NCBI GenBank assembly: GCA_021203685.1
Contig: JAJQAS010000240.1
Coordinates: 1 to 18,796 of the forward strand
Direction of reading: 5' to 3'
DNA: 18,796 bases
Source of the DNA: Clostridiales bacterium
GTDB taxonomy: Bacteria > Bacillota > Clostridia > Oscillospirales > Oscillospiraceae
The notes under the pieces are model-generated. The model had not been told where the DNA came from and did not search any database. It was given only the letters and a program-made list of their open reading frames with translations. Both the position numbers and the translations under genes were made by a program. Below, in pieces: positions 18,721 to 18,796 of the stretch (the first letter of the stretch is position 1; each line of letters starts with the position of its first letter).

Positions 18721-18796
18721 GGGGGATATTTGCGACTGCGGAAAAATGTTCATTTGTCAATGATGTGAAACTGGGAAAAGGGAAAGAGTTTATTGG

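Overview
The window looks like a chromosomal segment of a GC-rich, gut-type anaerobic clostridium, probably Oscillospiraceae-like (the Flavonifractor/Lawsonibacter/Oscillibacter sort). This is inferred from high-GC codon use combined with Firmicutes-style AGGAGG ribosome binding sites, a clostridial 2[4Fe-4S] ferredoxin, a monomeric [FeFe]-hydrogenase with group-B-like H-cluster motifs, and secreted DUF4886/Fn3 proteins. No marker gene fixes the species.

Layout. Bases 1-2763 hold housekeeping genes: the 3' end of a phosphoglucomutase/phosphomannomutase (+), then greA (-) and an AEC-family permease (-). The two minus-strand genes are each followed directly by a repeat element of about 230-270 bp. 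Each element is bracketed by inverted arrays of a 7-bp unit (AATNNGC) around unrelated cores. Bases 2764-3064 are a divergent promoter region.

Bases 3065-9980 are the most unusual part: a two-gene, overlapping operon. The first gene encodes a 1970-residue protein with an LSm-like N-terminus, two cold-shock-like barrels, long helical/coiled-coil regions and a C-terminal STAND/AAA-type ATPase with intact Walker A and B. The second encodes a 337-residue protein with a C-terminal HEPN-type RNxxxH motif. I read the pair as a candidate RNA-sensing, NTP-controlled RNase system (defence or stress). A possible stand-alone small RNA with a pyrimidine tract lies directly downstream (about 10068-10184) and ends at a strong bidirectional terminator.

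Bases 10203-14880 (-) hold two tandem paralogues of secreted DUF4886 (SGNH-like) proteins with acidic linkers and Fn3 repeats. Their promoters are homologous. The downstream paralogue has a C10 tract in the spacer between its -35 and -10 boxes (19 bp, against 17 bp in its sibling), the classic architecture of a phase-variable promoter.

Bases 15103-18588 hold an iron-sulfur-rich [FeFe]-hydrogenase (-) with palindromes over its promoter, a TRIC/UPF0126 membrane protein (-), two small hypothetical genes that converge, and a 56-residue 2[4Fe-4S] ferredoxin (+). The ferredoxin is a plausible electron partner of the hydrogenase. All functions are read from motifs; no database search was run.
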